Source: Rhizobium sullae (lineage in GTDB: Bacteria > Pseudomonadota > Alphaproteobacteria > Rhizobiales > Rhizobiaceae). Taken from it: a DNA stretch of 64,000 nt. The stretch covers positions 1,116,001 to 1,180,000 of the forward strand of contig NZ_CP104144.1 of NCBI RefSeq assembly GCF_025200715.1, given 5' to 3'. Position numbers and translations under genes: made by a program. Positions 1 to 9,270 of this stretch are shown piece by piece; the stretch's first letter is position 1, and every line of letters begins with the position of its first letter. The notes beneath the pieces were generated by a model. It did not search any database. It was not told the DNA's origin and saw only the letters and a program-made list of their open reading frames with translations.

Positions 1-642
1 CCGGTTCACCACGCCTTCGACACCCCGGACGCTTTCGGCGGCCACCGTCGCCGCCTCGCGCTCAAGCTCTGTCTCGACCTCTCCCTTCAAGGTGACGACG
101 CCGTTGGAGACGGCGGTCTGGACCGTTGGGGGCAGGATTTCCAGCTCTGCTTCCAGACGGCAGCGTACGGCGGTTGCAAGGGCGTCGTCTCCGGAAGCAG
201 TGCAGTCCTTCGGAACGTCAAGGAGTGCACGCATCAAGTCGCGACGGCTGATCATTCCGACAAGCCTGCCGCTCTCGACGACCGGCACGTGCTTGATGTC
301 GTGGACCTGCAGAAGTTCGGCGAGCTGGCTCGCAGTGGCGGTCGGGGTGGCGCTCACAACGGGTGTCGACATGACGTCCTTGATGCGCCAGCTCCTGGTC
401 TTCACATAGTTTGCCAGAGCGTCCTCCCGGTCGCGCGTATGCGGTACGGCCCGCCTCGCCCAGGACGACGCCACACGCCGAAGCAGGTCCCCCTCGCTGA
501 CGATGCCAGTCAGCCGTCCTTCGGCGTCTACGACTGGAATTGCTCCGATCCTGCTGGCGTTGACGAGTTCGATCGCCTCTCTGACGTTGTGGCCCTCGTC
601 GATCGTCGTCACCGGGGTCGTCATAATGTCTTTGGCCAGCAT
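1..642 (-). CDS. CBS-domain pair plus BON-domain protein (3' end beyond window)
   Basis: My translation of the minus strand begins MLAKDIMTTPVTTID, preceded by the strong ribosome site GGAGG (spacing about 7). Two CBS motifs are visible: residues about 1-60, containing IPVVDAEGRLTGIVSEGDLL, and about 95-150, containing HVPVVESGRLVGMISRRDLM. A BON-like stretch (LPPTVQTAVSNGVVTLKGEV) follows and runs off the window edge, so the C-terminus is missing. CBS pairs usually bind adenine nucleotides, and BON domains are linked to membranes or envelope stress. CBS-BON proteins are common next to Usp and Hsp20 genes in low-oxygen clusters, and a FixK-type box lies 56 bp upstream. Confidence in the domains is high; the physiological role is inferred. 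Confidence 0.85.
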   Translation of the reverse strand, partial: MLAKDIMTTPVTTIDEGHNVREAIELVNASRIGAIPVVDAEGRLTGIVSEGDLLRRVASSWARRAVPHTRDREDALANYVKTRSWRIKDVMSTPVVSATPTATASQLAELLQVHDIKHVPVVESGRLVGMISRRDLMRALLDVPKDCTASGDDALATAVRCRLEAELEILPPTVQTAVSNGVVTLKGEVETELEREAATVAAESVRGVEGVVNR

Positions 643-697
643 CGCCTTGCCTCCTTGGTTGGCAGTGCGATTAGAGTTGGGATTCGAAAGGAGCGCT

Positions 698-711
698 TTG
701 ACCCTGATCAA
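698..711. promoter_or_regulatory. FixK/FNR box before CBS-BON gene
   Basis: TTGAC-CCTG-ATCAA is a full match to the TTGAY-N4-RTCAA anaerobox. It lies 56 bp upstream of the CBS-BON start at 642, a normal activator distance. Confidence 0.75.
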
Positions 712-741
712 TCAAAGCGCACGCACGTCCTGAGGAGGTCT

Positions 742-1127
742 TCAGCCGTCGGTCATGCGCCTCAGGACATTCGTCTTCAATAGAACTGATGAGCAAGCAC
801 GCCAAGGACATGCGCGGCGATGATGGCCCGCCGGATGATCTTCGGCACCTCGGCGTGTACCTCTCCTGCGCCGTCGTAACCGGGGTAGAACGCGGCGACG
901 CCTGTCACCGGCAGCGCGACAAGGAGGAAATAGGGTGTTGCATGAGCGGCTTTGGCCATGAGCCCCAAGATCCCTGGTTCTTCCGGCGGGACCGAAGGAG
1001 CTCCCTGGACGAAACGGAGGACGAGGCGGACGCCGATCAACATCAGTATTGCGATGCCGACGTACACGTGGATGTAGGCGCTTGCCAATTGTTCATCTGC
1101 GGCAGTACCCCCACGGCCCGATGCCAC
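742..1127 (-). pseudogene. Cytochrome b561-type protein, truncated and frameshifted
   Basis: The minus strand encodes about 116 residues with three hydrophobic segments. They resemble the C-terminal three-quarters of bacterial di-haem cytochrome b561 (IHVYVGIAILMLIGVRLVLR; HATPYFLLVALPVTGVAAFY; HVLGVLAHQ). The first transmembrane helix with its haem-ligand histidine is absent, and only a GTG start without a ribosome site is available. The family's typical C-terminal tail is present but in another frame: after HVLGVLAHQ the reading jumps to VLLKTNVLRRMTDG, ending at 742. N-terminal loss plus a C-terminal frameshift indicates a decaying gene. A sequencing error could explain the frameshift but not the missing N-terminus. 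Confidence 0.7.
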
Positions 1128-1353
1128 TCGCTCTCTGCTTGATTGGACCCGGGCCCTCTACGGGACGATACTGACGCATTCCTGAACCGTGTATTCGATG
1201 CACTGGCGTGCCGGAGATACGGAACTGGCGCGGGGCCGGGACCTCTAGGGAGCATTGGCGAGATCGGGCACTCGCGCGATCGCCTCGAGAGCGAAATGAT
1301 ACGTGTCCAGCGTCGTTGTCGTACCCACCTCCACGAATCCGCGCACGTGGATG

Positions 1354-2565
1354 CTACCGCGACTGGTGCGCCGGTACGTCAACCGGTGGATGAGAAAGCT
1401 TGTGCCGGATGATGACTTCGATCGCCTCGTTGGCGATGACCTGTTCCTCGTCGGTCGGAAGGACGAGGGCGACGATTTCGCTTTCCCTCGCGCTGATCAC
1501 GGTCGCGTTCATCTTGTTCGCGGACTCACTTAACGAGAGACCCAGCCAACCCAGGTGATGGGCGACGCCAGTGCGTATCTCGGGCTGATGCTCGCCGACG
1601 CCGGCGGTGAAGACAATGGCGTCCACCCCGCCCAGAGAGACGGCGAGCCTTCCTATCTCGCCGGCGATCCTGAAGCAGAAGAGATCGAGGGCTTCTCTGG
1701 AAGCCGGATGGAAGTCCTCCAGCAGAACGCGGACGTCGCCGCTTTTTCCGGAGACGCCGAGCAGCCCGCAACGGTGATAGAGGAAATCCTCGAGACGATC
1801 TGCGTCGTGGAAATTGTTGCGCAGAAGGTGGACGACAGCGCCGGGATCGAGCGAACCCGGCCGGGTCGACATCGGAATTCCGTCCAGCGCGGAGAAGCCC
1901 ATGCTGGTGTCTATACTCACGCTGTCTACCATGCCGCAAAGGCTCGCGCCGCTTCCAAGATGCGCGCAAACCACACGGCCGGCGGCCAGGTCGGGATCGT
2001 GTTTCCTGAGTTCGCCGGCGACGTACTTATAGGAAAGACCATGGAAGCCGTATCTCCGGACACCCGCTTCGTGCAGCGCCCTTGGAATGGCAAGCCGTGT
2101 GGCAAGACTGCTCTGCGACGAATGGAATGCGGTATCGAACGACGCAGTCTGCGGTATGTCCGGATATGCACTCCGGACGGCGCGGACGATTGCAAGTGCC
2201 GGGGGAAAGTGCACCGGCGCTAGAGGCCCCAGATCTTCCATTCTGAGGACGACGTCCGGCTCCAGCAGAACGGGGCCATTGAAGGCCTGTCCGCCGTGGA
2301 CGATGCGATGGCCGGCCACGATAGGCTCGAACCCTCTGCGGACGATGCAGCCGACGACCTGCGAAACGAGTCGCGCGTCGATCCCTGCCCCGGACGGAAG
2401 ATCGATAGCCTCGTCTCTGCCAGAAGATCGAAAGGTGAATCTTGGTTCGTCCCCGAGCGTTGCAATACCACTTCCCAACCGGAGCGCCAAGCCGTCCTCC
2501 AGCCTGAAGACGCCGATCTTGAGGCTGGTGGATCCGGCGTTGAAAGTGACGGCAACCCTATCCAT
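1354..2565 (-). CDS. ackA: Acetate kinase
   Basis: 403 residues. The start is the ATG giving MDRVAVTFNAGSTSLKIGVF, the family N-terminus with the N-A-G-S-T-S-L-K phosphate loop. Further acetokinase motifs are GHRIVHGG, FDTAFHSS, GFHGLSYKYV, HLGSGASLCG and TAGVGEHQPEIR near the C-terminus. The enzyme interconverts acetyl-phosphate + ADP and acetate + ATP in the cytosol, giving substrate-level ATP when respiration is limited. It overlaps the upstream small gene by 8 bp, so it is probably translationally coupled as third gene of an operon starting with the metallo-beta-lactamase gene (box at 4566). No phosphotransacetylase gene is in the window. Confidence 0.93.
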   Translation of the reverse strand: MDRVAVTFNAGSTSLKIGVFRLEDGLALRLGSGIATLGDEPRFTFRSSGRDEAIDLPSGAGIDARLVSQVVGCIVRRGFEPIVAGHRIVHGGQAFNGPVLLEPDVVLRMEDLGPLAPVHFPPALAIVRAVRSAYPDIPQTASFDTAFHSSQSSLATRLAIPRALHEAGVRRYGFHGLSYKYVAGELRKHDPDLAAGRVVCAHLGSGASLCGMVDSVSIDTSMGFSALDGIPMSTRPGSLDPGAVVHLLRNNFHDADRLEDFLYHRCGLLGVSGKSGDVRVLLEDFHPASREALDLFCFRIAGEIGRLAVSLGGVDAIVFTAGVGEHQPEIRTGVAHHLGWLGLSLSESANKMNATVISARESEIVALVLPTDEEQVIANEAIEVIIRHKLSHPPVDVPAHQSR

Positions 2566-2899
2566 GGCTCGAAGTCCTGGAGCGTGCAGTTTCAGCAGGC
2601 TCCGCAGCTGCCTTCGTCGCCGCCTCCTGCTTTGCCGCCTCGAAGAACTCGCATGCGTACTCGAGGACGGCCGTCTCCTCTTCCGACGATTGTACAAACG
2701 ACGCGCACTGCTCCTTCATGGCACGCAGGACCTTCTTTTTTAACGCGGCGACCGCAAAGGCATTCTTCCAAGCGAGAACCTCCCGCAGGCAGGTTATAGC
2801 GACGATCTCCAGGAGGATAAGCTTGCCTTGCACCTCCCCTTGGGTCGGTATCGCGAAGTGTTCTCCGCCGCGCTTGCAGTCACGATCCATGATCAGCAT
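2558..2899 (-). CDS. Small conserved protein, paralogue of the 11725 gene
   Basis: 113 residues from MLIMDRDCKRGG; GGAAGGAGAG about 8 bases upstream fixes this start. I do not recognise a named family. A core IPTQGEVQGKLILLEIVAITCL aligns with IPSLGEIEGRMMILELVAVTAL in the protein encoded at 11725-12039, so the two are paralogues. Predicted character is mainly alpha-helical and soluble, with an Ala/Glu/Lys-rich tail. It overlaps the end of the metallo-beta-lactamase gene (20 bp) and the start of ackA (8 bp), so the three genes are tightly coupled. Both copies lie in units preceded by FixK boxes. Confidence 0.75.
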   Translation of the reverse strand: MLIMDRDCKRGGEHFAIPTQGEVQGKLILLEIVAITCLREVLAWKNAFAVAALKKKVLRAMKEQCASFVQSSEEETAVLEYACEFFEAAKQEAATKAAAEPAETARSRTSSHG

Positions 2900-4514
2900 C
2901 GGGGTCTCTCCTTCCGTCGACCGCCGGAACCTCATCCGGGTCCAGTGCGCGTCGAAGCCTGCGCAGCACGACCGCGCGGCCCTTCTCGTCGGCGACGGAT
3001 TTCAGACGGTCGGACAGGTCGAGAACGAAACGCTGGTAGTCGTTGTTCCAGTCAGGCCTGCCGGGCACGGCCGGCTTGATACGTGCGTGCGTCCTGTCTT
3101 CGATGAGGCGTGCACCCATCGGGGAAAGCTCGTAGGCGTCGTCCAGCGACGGGCAGACGACCTTTGCGGAAACTTTCTTCGGGAGCCGCCCGGACATCGC
3201 TTCACGAGCGCGCTCCTCTCCATGGACAAGGAAGATTGCTTTCCGGATCGGTTCCCGCTCGGCAACCCACGCATCCAGTTCGCTTGCATCCGCATGTCCG
3301 CTGTAGGCGTCGAGCGTGGCCATCCTGGCGCAGACGTGAATCTCCTCGCCCTGGATGCGGACCTCGGTCGCGCCCTCCTGCAGGATACGGCCGAGCGTCC
3401 CCGCCGCTTGGAACCCGACGAACAGCACTGTGCACTCCCGCCGCCAGAGCCAGTTCTTCAGGCGGTGGCGGATCCGCCCGGCCTCGCACATTCCGCTTGC
3501 CGCGATGATGATGTGAAAGCCACGGACGAGATCGAGCGCCTTCGACTGCTCGGCCGTCTCGGTGAAGCGGACGTTCGGCGCGTTGAGCGCGCGAAGGAAC
3601 GCCTTGCCGTGACCGAGTTCGGCCGAATGCTTCTTGAATGCCTCAGTCGCTCGCGACGCGAGCGGCGAGTCTATCATGATAGGGCACCGCGGCACCTCTC
3701 CTTCGTCCATGAGGGCGATGAGGTCGGTCAGCACCTCCTGCGTCCGTTCGACGGCGAAGGACGGAATCAGAAGAACCCCGCCGGGGTTGTTCGAGGTCGC
3801 CACGACTTCCCGCAGCCGGTCCCGTCGATCCTTCAGAGCGTACTCTTCCCGTTCGCGGTCGCCGTAGGTGCTTTCGCAGATCAGGTAATCGACCCCGGAC
3901 GGCCCCTGAGGGAAGTTCTCGAACAGCTTGTTGCTCGCGCCGACATCGCCGGAAAACATTACCGTGACCGGACCTTCGGCTCCAGGCGTCTCGAGTTCGA
4001 TCGACGAAGACCCCAGCAGGTGCCCGGCGTTCCAGTACCGGAACCTGAGGCCGCCAACCATCTCCCGCCACTCGCCGTTCTCGACCGCCATGAATTGCGG
4101 GAGCATGCTGCGGGCGTCGTCGGCGGTATAGATGGGCTCCACTGTCTCTCGCGCCCGTCTGCGATTCCTTCGATTGAGCTGCCGGACCTCCGACTCCTGG
4201 ATGTGACCCGAATCCTGCAGCATGATCGTGCAAAGGTCGATCGTCGCTGCCGTTGCAAAGATTGGTCCGCTGTATCCCGCCTTCGCGAGCTTCGGAAGCA
4301 GGCCCGAGTGGTCGATGTGCGCGTGCGTGAGCAGCACTGCGTCGATCCGCGATGGTTCGAACGGAAAGGGCTTGTAGTTGAGCTCCTTCTCCGACTTTGA
4401 TCCCTGGAACATTCCGCAGTCGATCAGAATGCGCGTGCCACCGGCCTCTAAGAGGAAACACGATCCGGTCACCGAGCCCGCGGCGCCGTGGAAGTGGAGA
4501 ATGGGATTGGCCAT
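2880..4514 (-). CDS. Beta-CASP metallo-beta-lactamase (RNase-like)
   Basis: 544 residues beginning MANPILHFHGAAGSVTGS; the ribosome site AGGAG supports this start over longer upstream readings. The metal-binding motif H-x-H-x-D-H is at residues 64-69 (THAHIDHSG). Later motifs include FSGDVGASN, the beta-CASP region (ICESTYGDRER, SGMCEAGRIRHRLK) and the C-terminal SGHADASEL and FLVHGEE of the RMMBL segment. The family (COG1236, CPSF/YsyB type) contains endo/exoribonucleases, so a role in RNA processing is likely. This type is frequent in stress clusters with Usp and acetate kinase genes. It is first gene of an operon with the small protein and ackA, under the box at 4566-4579. Confidence 0.88.
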   Translation of the reverse strand: MANPILHFHGAAGSVTGSCFLLEAGGTRILIDCGMFQGSKSEKELNYKPFPFEPSRIDAVLLTHAHIDHSGLLPKLAKAGYSGPIFATAATIDLCTIMLQDSGHIQESEVRQLNRRNRRRARETVEPIYTADDARSMLPQFMAVENGEWREMVGGLRFRYWNAGHLLGSSSIELETPGAEGPVTVMFSGDVGASNKLFENFPQGPSGVDYLICESTYGDREREEYALKDRRDRLREVVATSNNPGGVLLIPSFAVERTQEVLTDLIALMDEGEVPRCPIMIDSPLASRATEAFKKHSAELGHGKAFLRALNAPNVRFTETAEQSKALDLVRGFHIIIAASGMCEAGRIRHRLKNWLWRRECTVLFVGFQAAGTLGRILQEGATEVRIQGEEIHVCARMATLDAYSGHADASELDAWVAEREPIRKAIFLVHGEERAREAMSGRLPKKVSAKVVCPSLDDAYELSPMGARLIEDRTHARIKPAVPGRPDWNNDYQRFVLDLSDRLKSVADEKGRAVVLRRLRRALDPDEVPAVDGRRDPDADHGS

Positions 4515-4565
4515 GACAACTCCTGCTGTTGTCAAGAACTTTGGGACACCGCAGACGATCGCACG

Positions 4566-4579
4566 TTGACGAAGGTCAA
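4566..4579. promoter_or_regulatory. FixK/FNR box between divergent MBL operon and BON gene
   Basis: TTGAC-GAAG-GTCAA is a perfect inverted repeat of the anaerobox type. It lies 52 bp upstream of the MBL-ackA operon start (4514, minus) and 148 bp upstream of the BON gene (4727, plus). The first distance is the more typical. Confidence 0.75.
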
Positions 4580-4726
4580 AGAGATGTCCGGCGCTCGCCT
4601 GACGTCCGGTCGATTGGGGAAACGCAGGTCGTCGCCGGGTTAATTGACCGAGCGCAACGCCGGAAATTTCGGATGGCGCACCATGCCCACGAGGCCACGG
4701 GCTTAGGAACCCAACAGGAGGTAGAA

Positions 4727-5617
4727 ATGACGGATCTAGGAATCCAACAGGACGTACTCGACGAGCTGGCGTTCGAACCCAGCATCGACGCCGCCCATAT
4801 CGGCGTCTCGGTAGAAGATGGCATTGCGACCCTTTCCGGTCATGTGCCGACCTATGCCGAGAAGCTGACCGCCGAGGACGTTGCAGCGCGGGTGAAGGGC
4901 GTCCGGGCGGTGGCTGTAGAGATCGAGGTGCGGTGCGTAGGTCACAAGCAGCATGCGGACGACCAGATCGCATCGCGGGCGGTCGACATCATCGCCTGGA
5001 ACACAGCGCTTCCGGAGGGACCGGTTCATGCAAAGGTCGAGAACGGCTGGGTGACGTTGTCGGGCGAAGTACGCTGGCAGTTCAAGAGGGCCGCCGCCGA
5101 ACACGCCGTCAGGAAACTAGGCGGCGTGGTCGGCGTCATCAATCTGCTGACGATACGGCCATGCCTGACGGTGCCGGACATCCGCCGTCGGATCGAGGAA
5201 GCGCTGAAACGGAGTGCCGAAATCGACGCTGGCGGCATCTCCGTGAAGGTTCGCGGCGACAAGGTCGTTCTGGAAGGCGGCGTGCGCGCCTGGAACGAGC
5301 GCGGCGTCGCCGAACGGACGGCCTGGTCGGTTCCAGGCGTGGCCACCGTCGAGAACCAGGCCGCTGGAGGCTGGATTCGGAAATACGACCGGGTTGAGGC
5401 ATTGCGTTGTGTCAAACACCACCCAGGCTTCTTCGTCTCCTTCACCACCCAGACGTCGAGGCGACTCCGGGCCATTCGCCACGCCACGATGGGCGTTGCC
5501 GCAGCAGCGGCTGAAACATTTAGCTCTTCTTTAGGCACGTCGGCCGGAGGCGCCTCCTACCAAGTCACGCAGCCTGCAAATTGCACTGTTATGGTGGTAT
5601 GCTATGAACCACTTTGA
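4727..5617 (+). CDS. Triple BON-domain protein
   Basis: 296 residues from MTDLGIQQDVLDELAF, preceded by AACAGGAGG. Three BON repeats are visible at about residues 5-70 (VSVEDGIATLSGHVPTYAEK), 80-145 (AKVENGWVTLSGEVRWQFK) and 150-220 (VKVRGDKVVLEGGVRAWNE). There is no signal peptide. BON domains are thought to bind phospholipids or envelope components in osmotic and other stress. After the third repeat (VENQAAG) the protein continues for about 75 residues of low family resemblance. Typical relatives stop there, so the native stop may have been lost by a frameshift near 5390. Confidence 0.8.
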   Translation: MTDLGIQQDVLDELAFEPSIDAAHIGVSVEDGIATLSGHVPTYAEKLTAEDVAARVKGVRAVAVEIEVRCVGHKQHADDQIASRAVDIIAWNTALPEGPVHAKVENGWVTLSGEVRWQFKRAAAEHAVRKLGGVVGVINLLTIRPCLTVPDIRRRIEEALKRSAEIDAGGISVKVRGDKVVLEGGVRAWNERGVAERTAWSVPGVATVENQAAGGWIRKYDRVEALRCVKHHPGFFVSFTTQTSRRLRAIRHATMGVAAAAAETFSSSLGTSAGGASYQVTQPANCTVMVVCYEPL

Positions 5618-5700
5618 ATGGCATCAGCGCCGGAGTACTGGTCGGCATATCGTAACGTCATCCCAACCCGGAATGCGGGGACATGGAGCAGGATATCGCG

Positions 5701-6015
5701 ATGCGAGCAGCGATCATCGCAGTCATTGCCGGAACCACTGCAACGGTTCCTGTTGTTCAGGCACAAGATATTCGGCATGGGCGTCGGCTCGCGCTTGAGG
5801 TCTGTGCAATCTGCCACGCCGTCCTCGCGGACCAAACCCGATCCCCTGTTGCCGAGGCGCCCAGCTTCGAAACCGTGGCTGTGACACCGGGAATGACAGC
5901 CATGGCACTTAACGTTTGGCTCACGGCCCAAAGTCATCCGACCATGCCGAACATAATACTGTCGCGGACCGATGTTCAGGACGTGTCAGCCTATATTCTA
6001 AGCTTAGCGGAATAG
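5701..6015 (+). CDS. Exported monohaem c-type cytochrome
   Basis: 104 residues from MRAAIIAVIAGTTATVPVVQA, a short Sec signal peptide cleaved near VQA. A single haem site CAICH lies about residues 37-41, and the C-terminal sequence has MPNI, whose Met could be the sixth haem ligand, then DVSAYILSL as in class I cytochromes. It is therefore a small periplasmic electron carrier; its partners are unknown. An in-frame ATG six codons upstream (5683) is possible but would lengthen the n-region unusually. A degenerate anaerobox-like sequence near 5614 is too poor to claim. Confidence 0.8.
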   Translation: MRAAIIAVIAGTTATVPVVQAQDIRHGRRLALEVCAICHAVLADQTRSPVAEAPSFETVAVTPGMTAMALNVWLTAQSHPTMPNIILSRTDVQDVSAYILSLAE

Positions 6016-6372
6016 AGACTTTCCCATTTGACGGAACCGTAAGCTGAGGCGAAGCGGAACGCCGGCACCATGCAGGCGAACCGGAACAACTGCGGCGTGA
6101 GCCTCAACTATTTCTTAAAGCGGCCAGCGGCCTCATCCTCGAAAGACACCTGCAAAGCGGCCGCCGGCATTGCTGCTTGAGAATGCGAGCAAATGGGCGT
6201 GGACCGGTACCCGGGCACGGATGCTGTGCAGCGGTGACAAGTGTGATGCGTCAGCTTTTCTTGTAACACCGTGCATGCCAAGGGCTTTGTCGCCGAGCAT
6301 GTTAATTATTGTCTCGATCAACAGGGAAAGCTAAGCTTCCGGCCGCACCTTAAAAATTTAGATCGGACCCAA
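6016..6372. other. Intergenic region without a supported gene
   Basis: About 350 bases between the cytochrome c gene and the hybrid kinase. Open stretches on both strands lack ribosome sites and recognisable similarity. No full anaerobox was seen. It presumably holds the kinase promoter. Confidence 0.5.
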
Positions 6373-7920
6373 ATGGCAGACGACATCGAAGGGTCACTGG
6401 CTGGGCAGGCATCGAAGCTTCGGGCAATTTTGCAGTCGGCGCTCGATGCCATTATTACGATTGATAGCTGCGGCTCCATAACCACCGTCAACCCCGCAAC
6501 CGAGAAGCTGTTCGGCTATGAGCAGTCTGAATTCCTCGGCCGTAATGTCAATTTCCTGATGCCGGAGCCTTATCATCGGGAGCACGATGGATATATCAGC
6601 AACTATCTTGCCACCGGACGCCGCAAAATCATCGGGATCGGCCGCGAGGTGACCGGGCGTCGCCGCGACGGCAGCACCTTTCCGATGCATCTGGCTGTTA
6701 GTGAATTTCAGATCGATGGTGAACGCCATTTTACCGGTATCATTCACGACCTGTCGGCGCACAAGGCGACCGAGCGGGCCTTGCGCCAAGCCCAGAAGAT
6801 GGAGGCCATGGGGCAGCTTACCGGCGGAATCGCCCACGACTTCAACAATCTCTTGACGGTGATCGTCGGCAATCTGGAGATGCTCGAGGCGCGGCTAACG
6901 ACGACAGACCAGCGCGAACTGGCACAAGAAGCGCTGGATGCGGCCGAACTGGGCGCTCGCCTGACCTCTCGACTTCTGGCGTTTGCCCGCCGCAGTTATC
7001 TCGAACCGGAGGTCGTCAATCTGAATTCCTTCGTTCTGGGCCTTTCGGAAATGCTTCACCGCACGCTTGGTGAGACGATCTTGCTCAGCACGAGTCTCGC
7101 CGCTGACCTTTGGCTCGCCAGGGTGGACCCATCGCAAGTCGAAAGTGCCATCGTCAATCTTGCCGTCAACGCAAGAGATGCCATGCCCAATGGCGGGCGG
7201 CTCGTGGTCGAAACTCAAAACGCCCGTATCGACGAGCATTCCGCGATTGTCCTTGAGGGCCTCTCTCCTGGTGATTATGTCCGGCTGTCTGTCTCCGACA
7301 CAGGCATCGGCATGCCTCGCGCCGTACAGGATAGAGCCTTCGAGCCGTTTTTCACGACCAAGGAAACGGGCCGCGGCACCGGTCTCGGTCTCTCGATGAT
7401 CTATGGCTTTGCCAAACAATCAGGTGGCCATGCCAGCATCTATAGCGAGGAAGGCAAGGGAACGACCGTCAACATCTATCTGCTGAGGCACGTGACGGCA
7501 GACGCGGCAATTGAGGCAAATTCTCCCGATGTCACCGCCATATCTGGCGACGGCGAATGCATTCTTGCCGTGGAGGACGATGACCGCGTTCGGCGTCTAA
7601 CTGTTGCCCGTCTAAAGCAGCTTGGTTACCGCGTGCTTGAAGCGGAGAACGGGGCGGAAGCGCTTGGTAGATTGGCGTCTGATCCCAACATCGACCTATT
7701 GTTTACGGACCTGGTGATGCCCGGCTCGATAAGCGGCTACCAGCTCTGTCAGGAAGCCCGGAGACTTTATCCCGGACTGAAGGCGTTGCTCACTTCAGGT
7801 TACGCAGAGGAACTGGTCCAGTCCGACCGGCTCGGCGGAGAGAATTTGAAAGTATTGCGCAAGCCCTACCGCCAGACCGACCTCGCCAAGGCAATTGGCG
7901 AAGCACTGAAAGACGACTAA
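6373..7920 (+). CDS. FixL-like haem PAS hybrid sensor kinase
   Basis: 515 residues from [18 protein letters not shown] FixL-type haem PAS spans about residues 12-130: REHDGYI supplies the proximal haem His71, and GIGR supplies Arg91. Their 20-residue spacing matches His200/Arg220 of Bradyrhizobium FixL. The HisKA domain has the phospho-acceptor in [10 protein letters not shown], the ATPase domain has [17 protein letters not shown] and [13 protein letters not shown], and a C-terminal receiver has [10 protein letters not shown] with the acceptor Asp. The architecture is PAS-HisKA-HATPase-REC, like rhizobial hybrid FixL proteins that work without FixJ. It probably senses O2 in the cytosol. A second, longer relative lies at 45036. 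The start is chosen by homology; an in-frame upstream ATG at 6271 exists. Confidence 0.88.
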   Translation: MADDIEGSLAGQASKLRAILQSALDAIITIDSCGSITTVNPATEKLFGYEQSEFLGRNVNFLMPEPYHREHDGYISNYLATGRRKIIGIGREVTGRRRDGSTFPMHLAVSEFQIDGERHFTGIIHDLSAHKATERALRQAQKMEAMGQLTGGIAHDFNNLLTVIVGNLEMLEARLTTTDQRELAQEALDAAELGARLTSRLLAFARRSYLEPEVVNLNSFVLGLSEMLHRTLGETILLSTSLAADLWLARVDPSQVESAIVNLAVNARDAMPNGGRLVVETQNARIDEHSAIVLEGLSPGDYVRLSVSDTGIGMPRAVQDRAFEPFFTTKETGRGTGLGLSMIYGFAKQSGGHASIYSEEGKGTTVNIYLLRHVTADAAIEANSPDVTAISGDGECILAVEDDDRVRRLTVARLKQLGYRVLEAENGAEALGRLASDPNIDLLFTDLVMPGSISGYQLCQEARRLYPGLKALLTSGYAEELVQSDRLGGENLKVLRKPYRQTDLAKAIGEALKDD

Positions 7921-7957
7921 ACGAGCTTAAGTGCGAGCGGCTCATCTTAAGTTCGTT
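7920..7957 (+). terminator. Hairpin after hybrid kinase gene
   Basis: AACGAGCTTAAG and CTTAAGTTCGTT form a 12-bp stem (one G-U pair) directly after the kinase stop codon, with a 14-base loop. There is no long T tract, so termination strength is uncertain. Confidence 0.5.
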
Positions 7958-8144
7958 GATGCCCATCTGCGTTGCGCCGTTGTGCAGGCCGCTATTTCCA
8001 ATTCGTCGCGGCTTGTTTGCACCGCGGGGTAGAAAATGCGAACGCTTGTTCCGTGCCCAGCTTTCATTCCGGTCGCGCGTGCGCTGTTGCCATGCGCGTG
8101 CTTGCCGCCGCTGAAGGGTGGTGGGGCATCGAAACAGTGTCTAA

Positions 8145-8978
8145 TCAATGTGACATGAGGACAGGCAAAAGAGGCTCTTCCAAGACGCCGTCTGTGGCTC
8201 CGCCGAGGACAAAGTCGCGCAGCCTCGAGTGTCCGAATCCTCCCATCACCAGCATATCAGCACCCAGCTCGAGCGCGGTCCGCTGAATGCTTGCGCCAAT
8301 CGAAGACGAGGCAAACCGGGCAACGGATGCGCCCGCATTGACCCCGCTCGAGACCAAGATTTCAGCGAGGTGCGCTCCACTTGTTTCCGGCAGCGGCTTT
8401 TCGCCGGTCAAAGACAATACCGACACCCGTCGGGCTTTGCGAATGAAGGGGCCTGCATCGCTGACTGCCCGGGCAGCGGCCCGGCTTCCGTCCCAGGCTA
8501 TGACCAGATGGTCAATCGGGCCTGCGAAGGTCTTGTTGGGAAAGATGACGGCTGGTCGGCCAGAGCCGAATATCACCGCTTCGGCAATGCTGCGCGTATC
8601 TGGAACCTCGGAGTTACATTCAAGAATAGTCAGATCGAAAAAACGCGCTTCTGTTGCTGCCGTTTCGTGCAGCAAGGGCAAGTTGGCTTTTACTTCTCTC
8701 GTAGAGAGATCAACATTTTCGTTTGCTCCGAGGTTCGTAGCGGCTGCCATCAGCGTAGCTGCGCGGTCGCGGCTTGACATCTCTGCCTGCTCGATCATCT
8801 TTGGAGTATCCAACAGCAAGGAAGACCATGCGTTGGGGATGCGCGGAATCTCGATCCTTATCGCACATACGTGGAGATTTGCGTCGCACGACTTAGCAAA
8901 GGTTACAGCGTTCGAAACGATCAGTCCGGAACTTGAATCGGGATACGTCGCCAGCGGAAGAAAATACTGCGCAGTCAT
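8145..8978 (-). CDS. Tandem universal stress protein (UspA family)
   Basis: 277 residues beginning MTAQYFLPLATYPD. Two Usp folds are seen in tandem; the second ends with the nucleotide-binding signature GGFGHSRLRDFVLGG, the G-x2-G-x9-G type loop of ATP-binding Usps, and contains VIAWDGSRAA. It is about 30-35 percent alike by eye to the Usp at 12521. Tandem Usps of this kind in low-oxygen clusters are believed to adjust metabolism under energy limitation. The gene is divergent from the metal ATPase at 9271; a one-mismatch anaerobox lies 67 bp upstream. Confidence 0.88.
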   Translation of the reverse strand: MTAQYFLPLATYPDSSSGLIVSNAVTFAKSCDANLHVCAIRIEIPRIPNAWSSLLLDTPKMIEQAEMSSRDRAATLMAAATNLGANENVDLSTREVKANLPLLHETAATEARFFDLTILECNSEVPDTRSIAEAVIFGSGRPAVIFPNKTFAGPIDHLVIAWDGSRAAARAVSDAGPFIRKARRVSVLSLTGEKPLPETSGAHLAEILVSSGVNAGASVARFASSSIGASIQRTALELGADMLVMGGFGHSRLRDFVLGGATDGVLEEPLLPVLMSH

Positions 8979-9044
8979 CTCTTGCTCCTATCGCGGACTT
9001 GCCGCGTTTCTAATTCACTTTCTCTTTTCGGAGCTGCTCCGGCA

Positions 9045-9058
9045 TTGATGTAGCGCAA
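9045..9058. promoter_or_regulatory. Imperfect FixK/FNR box before Usp gene
   Basis: TTGAT-GTAG-CGCAA has an intact left half and an imperfect right half. It lies 67 bp upstream of the Usp start at 8978. It might be read by FixK or by an NnrR-type relative. Confidence 0.4.
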
Positions 9059-9270
9059 ATGCGTACCCCAAAAAAGCGCTCATTCATTCGAAATTCAAAG
9101 CTTCTTCATCTGACAGACGATCAGCATGGTAATTAAGTGCCCGATGCGGCGATGGGCTGTTGAGACAGATCAATGCGGCGCCTGATGAAGCAGGTTTGAT
9201 CAAGCGTCGATCAAGGCCTAATAAGCGACGCCGCGCTTTCGCGCACAAGCCACGGCGGCGGAAGCGGATC

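Noticed and set aside
2718..4400. 560-codon plus-strand open frame
   Set aside because: Antisense to the metallo-beta-lactamase gene, whose motifs are intact. The plus frame has no ribosome site or domain; high-GC shadow.
5614..5627. TTGAA-TGGC-ATCAG before cytochrome c gene
   Set aside because: Two mismatches in key half-site positions; too weak to claim as an anaerobox.
9196..9214. TTGATCAAGCGTCGATCAA before the metal ATPase
   Set aside because: Half-sites are nine bases apart instead of four, so it is not a FixK/FNR box.
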